Assembly: GCA_964503615.1 (NCBI GenBank)
Contig: CAZDBA010000054.1
Coordinates: 1 to 28,114, forward strand
Length of the DNA: 28,114 bases
Direction: 5' to 3'
Origin: CAZDBA01 sp964503615
Lineage (GTDB): Bacteria > Planctomycetota > Planctomycetia > Pirellulales > Pirellulaceae
The notes beneath the pieces are model-generated. The model was not told the origin of the DNA and did no database searches. It saw nothing but the letters and a program-made list of their open reading frames with translations. This document shows positions 23,433 to 28,114 of the stretch, one piece after another; positions within the stretch are counted from its first letter, which is position 1, and each line of letters opens with the position of its first letter. A program made the translations under genes and the position numbers.

Positions 23433-24893
23433 ATGAGACTGAAATCACTGGCACTGTTTCTACTGACGTTGATTCCGGCAGCTGCTTTTGCTCAGGAAAA
23501 ACCTAACATCGTTTACGTGATGTGTGATGACTTAGGGTACGGGGACATACAATGTTTCAATCCAGAGAATGGCAAGATTCCGACGCCAACGGTTGATCGT
23601 CTGGCGACTGAAGGAATGCGCTTTACGGACGCCCATTCGGGATCCTCGGTTTGCACGCCGACTCGTTACGGACTACTGACCGGAAGGTACAGTTGGCGGA
23701 CGGAATTTCAAAAAGGTGTGGTTCAGGGATTTGCCCCCAACTTGATAGCCGAAGATCGCCCGACTGTCGCCAGCTTTTTAAAGTCGCAAGGCTATCACAC
23801 TGGGATTGTCGGAAAATGGCATTTGAACTTCCAATACATTGACCCGACCACAGGAGAGACTCTCAAGAAGAAAGGGAAAGCTATCGCGCCGGTTGGCAGT
23901 ACCATTCCAGACGGTCCGCTTACTCGGGGCTTTGACTACTTTCATGGATTTCATCATGCACGCGACATGAAAGCGGTGATCGACGGGAACGAAGTAATCA
24001 AGCACGATGAAGAAATCAACATGCTACCTCGGATCACTCGCAAGTCGGTTGAGTACATCGACACACGAGCTTTGAACAAAGAGCAGCCTTTCTTTTTGTA
24101 CGTGCCTTATGGCTCGCCCCACACGCCGATTTTGCCAACTAAAGAGTGGCAAGGGAAAAGTGGGTTGGGCGCCTACGCTGATTTTGTAATGGAAACCGAC
24201 GCAGGTTTTGGGGAGATTCTCGCTGCTCTGGATCGAAATGGTTTTGCGGACAACACCTTGGTCGTTTTTACTTCGGACAATGGATGTTCCAGGATTGTCA
24301 ACATCCCCAAATTACGTGAACAAGGTCATCACGTCAGCGCCCAATATCGAGGCTCGAAAGCAGATTTATGGGACGGCGGTCATCGGGTTCCTTTCGTGGT
24401 TCGTTGGCCAGGAAAGGTTCAGCCCGGGTCAACGTCTGGTCAACTCGTTTGCCACACCGATCTGTTTGCCACCGTTGCGGAGGTCCTTGGCCAGAAACTG
24501 CCTGAAGGTTCCGCCGAAGACAGCGTCAGCATCCTGCCCGCATTTTCCGACCAGCCCATCGTTTCCACCCGTGTGGGAGTGATCCATCATTCGATCAGCG
24601 GCCATTTCGGGTATCGACTTGGCAAGTGGAAATTACTGCTGGCTCACGGATCAGGTGGTTGGACCTCCCCTAAGGAACCACAAGCGAAGAAACAGAACGC
24701 TCCCATGGCGCAGTTATACGACATGGAGGAAGATCCCGGTGAGACAACGAACCTTTACGAGTCCAAGCCTGAAATTGTCGAGCAGCTACTGGCGCAATTG
24801 AAGTCCGATATCCAGCGAGGCAGAAGCACCGAGGGAGCGGAGGCAGCCAACGACATTGATTCGATCAAGCTTTGGAAAAGCAAAGAAAAGTAG
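23433..24893 (+). CDS. Secreted S1-family sulfatase
   Basis: A 486-residue type I sulfatase. Residues 1-20 are a signal peptide (MRLKSLALFLLTLIPAAAFA). The formylglycine site is Cys74 in SVCTPTRYGLLTG, which needs activation by a formylglycine-generating enzyme or anSME encoded elsewhere. Calcium ligands come from VMCDDLGYGD (Asp32, Asp33), and GKWHLN and VVFTSDNG (calcium-binding DN pair) are present. It would remove sulfate esters from carbohydrate outside the cytoplasm; the exact position cannot be told. It is followed by the GH29 fucosidase and precedes a second sulfatase, which points to a sulfated fucose- or uronate-containing polymer. A purine-rich tract (AGAAAGAAAAAGAA) precedes the ATG. 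Confidence 0.93.
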   Translation: MRLKSLALFLLTLIPAAAFAQEKPNIVYVMCDDLGYGDIQCFNPENGKIPTPTVDRLATEGMRFTDAHSGSSVCTPTRYGLLTGRYSWRTEFQKGVVQGFAPNLIAEDRPTVASFLKSQGYHTGIVGKWHLNFQYIDPTTGETLKKKGKAIAPVGSTIPDGPLTRGFDYFHGFHHARDMKAVIDGNEVIKHDEEINMLPRITRKSVEYIDTRALNKEQPFFLYVPYGSPHTPILPTKEWQGKSGLGAYADFVMETDAGFGEILAALDRNGFADNTLVVFTSDNGCSRIVNIPKLREQGHHVSAQYRGSKADLWDGGHRVPFVVRWPGKVQPGSTSGQLVCHTDLFATVAEVLGQKLPEGSAEDSVSILPAFSDQPIVSTRVGVIHHSISGHFGYRLGKWKLLLAHGSGGWTSPKEPQAKKQNAPMAQLYDMEEDPGETTNLYESKPEIVEQLLAQLKSDIQRGRSTEGAEAANDIDSIKLWKSKEK

Positions 24894-25048
24894 CGGCCTG
24901 AACGAATTCTCCGAACGCAAGTCACGGCGTTGCTTGATTACGAAAACGTCATTCATAGCAATCCCCACAACTCGATAGAGTATACTTATTAAGCGGTGGT
25001 CCTCTGACGCTTTTTACGACACTGAAATTTGAACTGTAGAAAAACAAA

Positions 25049-26668
25049 ATGATTCAATACTTTAAGAAGACATTTTGCATTGTGGTGTTCGCCATTCTCT
25101 TGAACGCCAGTCAGATCCGAGCCCAAGACACAACGCCGCAGTATGACGGGACTTGGGAAGCGTTGCAGAAAATGCCAGTGCCGGCATGGTTTGATGACGG
25201 CAAGATCGGCATCTTCATCCACTGGGGACCTTACAGCGCGATCGGCTTTCGAAAAGGTGGGCGTGGCTATGCGGAACATGTTCCCAAGTTGATGTACAAA
25301 GACCCCAACTACTACTATCCACTTGTGAAGGAACGTTGGGGAGCGGCGCCGCCGGAATTTGGTTACAAAGACATCATTAACGACTTCAAAGCGGAAAACT
25401 GGGACCCTGAGGCATGGGCCGAGTTATTTGAAGAAGTCGGTGCCAAATATGTTGTGTTGACCGCTGAGCACCATGATGGCTGGGCGAACTGGGATTCTGA
25501 TTTGACGCCATGGAATGCTGTCGACAAAGGACCCATGCGAGATATTGTTGGCGACCTTGGCGTAGCGCTTCGCAAACGCGGTTTGAAGTATGCACCATCG
25601 ACCCATCGCGAACGGCATCAGAGCTTTTTCTGCAAAAAACAGTATGTCGTTGATGCCCAACCCTTTCCCGACATCGTTGAAGAGATCAAGCGAAACCCAG
25701 AGTCTGCTTCGCTGTATGGTCCTTTTGGCACCGACCAGGAATTCGTTGACAGTTACGTGGCTCGCTGGAAAGAGATCCAAGCCAAGTATCAACCTGACAT
25801 GTTGTGGATGGATGATTTTCCCATCTACACTCGAGACGGCAACAAAGTCCGCGCTGGCACCGCCAAACCGGAAGTACAGTATCTCGACGATCAAGTGCGA
25901 GCGATGATCACCGATTTTATGAACGATGGAGCGGCTCGCGGCGTCGATGTGTACGTCAACAACAAGGGCTCCAACCGAAACTGGCCTGACGGTGTGGGCT
26001 GTCTGGAAAAAGACAATTTAAAGTTGAAAGTCATCGGACCCAAGTGGCAAAGTTGCACGACGTTCGGGACATCGTTCGGCTACCTGGAAAACGACAAATA
26101 CAAAAGTATCGAAAGAGTGATGCACGAGATGATCGAGGTGATCAGCCGCAACGGCAACTTCCTGATCAACATCGGCCCCAAAAGTGATGGGACTTTGGTT
26201 CCGGAACAAGTCGAACGCCTGCGAGCGATGGGCGCATGGTTAAAGATCAATGGTCCAGCAATTTACGGTTCTCGCTATTGGAAGGTGAACGAACAGGAAG
26301 AAGGGGACATTTCCTTTACCACCAACGGTAACAATCTGTATGCGATTGCAAAGGATAGACCGGAAGGCTCGTTTACGATTGCGGCTACGGCTGACTGGGC
26401 AAAAGATGAAGTCCAATCTGTCCGTTTGCTTGGCAGCGAGGCCGAAGTGATCTGGAAAATGACCGAGGGAGGTTTGCAAATTACCGCACCGAATGATTTG
26501 GGGACAAGTGAATTTGCGTGGTCATTCGAAATCGTCACAACCCAGCAGCAGCACCAACCTAGCGCGATCCAAACGGATGCTTCGAAAGCGCTCGAGGGCT
26601 CGAAGAAAGTTGACTTGGATGGAAACGACTCACCCAGAAAAAGAAACAAGAAGGAACAGAAAAAGTAA
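25049..26668 (+). CDS. Secreted GH29 alpha-L-fucosidase
   Basis: A 539-residue retaining glycosidase. The signal peptide covers about 1-25 (FCIVVFAILLNASQIRA). The GH29 pattern is clear: WFDDGKIGIFIHWGPYS (47-63), TAEHHDGWANWDS (138-150), the DIVGDLGVALRKRGL helix and DMLWMDDF (250-257), in which Asp255 is the expected nucleophile (usual form LWFDG). NIGPKSDG is also family-typical. It ends in a very basic tail (SPRKRNKKEQKK) that is not part of the catalytic fold and could bind an acidic polymer. It lies between two sulfatases, which suggests that sulfated fucose is removed stepwise: desulfation, then defucosylation. Confidence 0.92.
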   Translation: MIQYFKKTFCIVVFAILLNASQIRAQDTTPQYDGTWEALQKMPVPAWFDDGKIGIFIHWGPYSAIGFRKGGRGYAEHVPKLMYKDPNYYYPLVKERWGAAPPEFGYKDIINDFKAENWDPEAWAELFEEVGAKYVVLTAEHHDGWANWDSDLTPWNAVDKGPMRDIVGDLGVALRKRGLKYAPSTHRERHQSFFCKKQYVVDAQPFPDIVEEIKRNPESASLYGPFGTDQEFVDSYVARWKEIQAKYQPDMLWMDDFPIYTRDGNKVRAGTAKPEVQYLDDQVRAMITDFMNDGAARGVDVYVNNKGSNRNWPDGVGCLEKDNLKLKVIGPKWQSCTTFGTSFGYLENDKYKSIERVMHEMIEVISRNGNFLINIGPKSDGTLVPEQVERLRAMGAWLKINGPAIYGSRYWKVNEQEEGDISFTTNGNNLYAIAKDRPEGSFTIAATADWAKDEVQSVRLLGSEAEVIWKMTEGGLQITAPNDLGTSEFAWSFEIVTTQQQHQPSAIQTDASKALEGSKKVDLDGNDSPRKRNKKEQKK

Positions 26669-26737
26669 GTTACGCTATCTCACAGGGTTAACTAACAGGA
26701 AGAACGTCATCAAACCCTTTCAAAAAGCCACATTTCC

Positions 26738-28114
26738 ATGAACTCGACATCGCGAACCCTTCTCGCAACTCTTCTGCTTCTGATTTGCGTTACAAGCTTA
26801 CCGGCTGACGAACCTCAAAAGCCAAATATCGTTTTGATCTTTGCAGACGACTTGGGTTACGGTGACCTTGGTTGCTATGGAGCCACCAAAGTTCAAACGC
26901 CAAACATCGATAAGATCGCACTCGAAGGCCGACGATTCACTGATGCTCATTCCGCATCGGCGGTTTGTACTCCATCCCGATATGGGTTGCTTACAGGACA
27001 GTATCCTTTCCGCGGCAATAACGGGCGTGGCATCTGGGGGCCTTGTACTCACACGCAATCCCTACTGATCGACACCAATAAGGTTACGCTGGCTTCGCTG
27101 CTTAAAAAAGACGGGTATGCAACGGCAGCGTTTGGCAAGTGGCACCTTGGTTTTGGTGAGGGCGAAACAGACTGGAACAAACCGCTCAAGCCTGGCCCGC
27201 TCGAAGTCGGTTTTGACCACTACTTTGGTATCCCCAAAGTCAACAGCGGTTTCCCGTTCGTCTACGTCGAAGACCATTCAATTGTCGGCTACGACCCCAA
27301 CGATCCGATTACTTTTGAACCACCTTTTTCAGAGACGAGGACCTACCCACCCGCGGCAGGTAGAAAATCACCAAACAAAGTCGGTGGGGCAAAGCAAGCT
27401 CATGCGCTCTATGACGACGAAAAAATTGGTACCGTACTAACCGAAAAAGCAGTCGGTTGGATCGAGGCCAACAAACAAGAACCGTTTTTCGTTTACTTCT
27501 CTTCCACCAACATCCACCATCCTTTCACTCCCGCTCCGCGTTTCAAAGGCACCAGTCAATGCGGGCTGTATGGTGACTATATTCATGAACTCGATTGGAT
27601 GGTTGGTGAACTGATGGCGTGCTTGGAAAAAAATGGTCTGGCTGAAAACACACTCGTGATTGTGACCAGCGACAATGGCGGGATGTTCAACCGGGGCGGT
27701 CAGGATGCATTCAAGGATGGGCATTTTCAAAACGGCGAGTTACTGGGTTTCAAATTTGGTGTTTGGGAAGGCGGTACAAGGGTGCCCTTTATCGCACGCT
27801 GGCCTGGCAAAGTGCCCGCAGACACGACCTCAGACCAACTGATCAGCAGCATCGATATGCTGGCGACCTTTGCCGCGATCACTGATCAAACGGTAGAAGC
27901 AGACCAACTTGGAGACAGCATCAATGTGCTGGACGCATTGATCGCAGAACCAGCCGGCCCTTTGCGCGAATTACTGGTATTGATTCCACACAAGACAAGT
28001 CACGTATCGATTCGTAGCGGTAAGTGGGTGTACATTCCAGCACAAGGCAGCGGGGGATTTCGAGGGAAACCAGGAACTCATGGGGCCGGAGGTCCTGTAT
28101 GCGCGGCTTTCATT
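26738..28114 (+). CDS. Second secreted S1-family sulfatase, 3' end beyond window
   Basis: The frame opens with ATG at 26738 and stays open for 459 codons to the last base, so the C-terminus is missing. Residues 1-23 are a signal peptide (MNSTSRTLLATLLLLICVTS, then LPA). The formylglycine Cys77 lies in the canonical SAVCTPSRYGLLTG. The metal motif FADDLGYGDLG, AAFGKWHLG and VIVTSDNGG are all present. It is the same broad family as the sulfatase at 23433 but clearly diverged from it, including long insertions around the YDPNDPITFEPPF region, so the two probably act on different sulfate positions. It starts 69 bases after the fucosidase on the same strand. Confidence 0.93.
   Translation, partial: MNSTSRTLLATLLLLICVTSLPADEPQKPNIVLIFADDLGYGDLGCYGATKVQTPNIDKIALEGRRFTDAHSASAVCTPSRYGLLTGQYPFRGNNGRGIWGPCTHTQSLLIDTNKVTLASLLKKDGYATAAFGKWHLGFGEGETDWNKPLKPGPLEVGFDHYFGIPKVNSGFPFVYVEDHSIVGYDPNDPITFEPPFSETRTYPPAAGRKSPNKVGGAKQAHALYDDEKIGTVLTEKAVGWIEANKQEPFFVYFSSTNIHHPFTPAPRFKGTSQCGLYGDYIHELDWMVGELMACLEKNGLAENTLVIVTSDNGGMFNRGGQDAFKDGHFQNGELLGFKFGVWEGGTRVPFIARWPGKVPADTTSDQLISSIDMLATFAAITDQTVEADQLGDSINVLDALIAEPAGPLRELLVLIPHKTSHVSIRSGKWVYIPAQGSGGFRGKPGTHGAGGPVCAAFI

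Overview
The window looks like a chromosomal segment of a marine planctomycete of the Rhodopirellula/Pirellulales kind. This is inferred from gene content: many secreted sulfatases, an alpha-L-fucosidase, an unsaturated glucuronyl hydrolase, a very large AsmA-like protein, an H1-like Lys/Ala-rich protein, weak or absent Shine-Dalgarno sites, and a dispersed repeat beginning AACCCGACGCGTTAGCGAG. No rRNA, tRNA, CRISPR array or intact transposable element was seen. Two runs of exactly 100 N (3265-3364 and 14214-14313) are assembly gaps.

Region 1 (1-14.0 kb) is mostly housekeeping. On the minus strand are the start of a secreted protein (cut by the window edge), a YmdB-type phosphodiesterase and ribonuclease Y (rny). 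Then come tilS (plus strand, 5' end lost in a gap), a bidirectional terminator, and a convergent 12-TM MFS transporter. A plus-strand series follows: a 1123-residue AsmA/TamB-like protein, a small hydrophilic ORF, dapF, a DUF374 acyltransferase, and a Cys/Met-metabolism PLP enzyme with a GTG start. A convergent H1-like DNA-binding protein closes the region.

Region 2 (14.0-17.0 kb) is accessory. It holds a 9-bp tandem array that broke the assembly, a secreted protein with 11 cysteines in 64 residues, two small unknown proteins followed by a strong terminator, and a decayed fragment of a PL6 (alginate lyase/chondroitinase B) gene that conventional ORF calling misses.

Region 3 (17.0-28.1 kb) is a polysaccharide-utilisation locus: a LacI regulator, a divergent SDR + GH88 pair on the minus strand, and a plus-strand series of a 61-residue ORF, KDPG aldolase (kdgA), a secreted GH43-like beta-propeller, a sulfatase, a GH29 alpha-L-fucosidase and a second sulfatase running off the end. 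Sulfatases and fucosidase would trim a sulfated, fucose-bearing, uronate-containing polymer outside the cytoplasm. GH88, which lacks a signal peptide, would release unsaturated uronate. The SDR and KdgA would feed it into the 2-keto-3-deoxygluconate route. The PL6 remnant suggests the locus once carried its own lyase, or descends from one that did. The substrate cannot be fixed from sequence alone; fucosylated chondroitin-like or glucuronofucan-like polymers fit the enzyme set.
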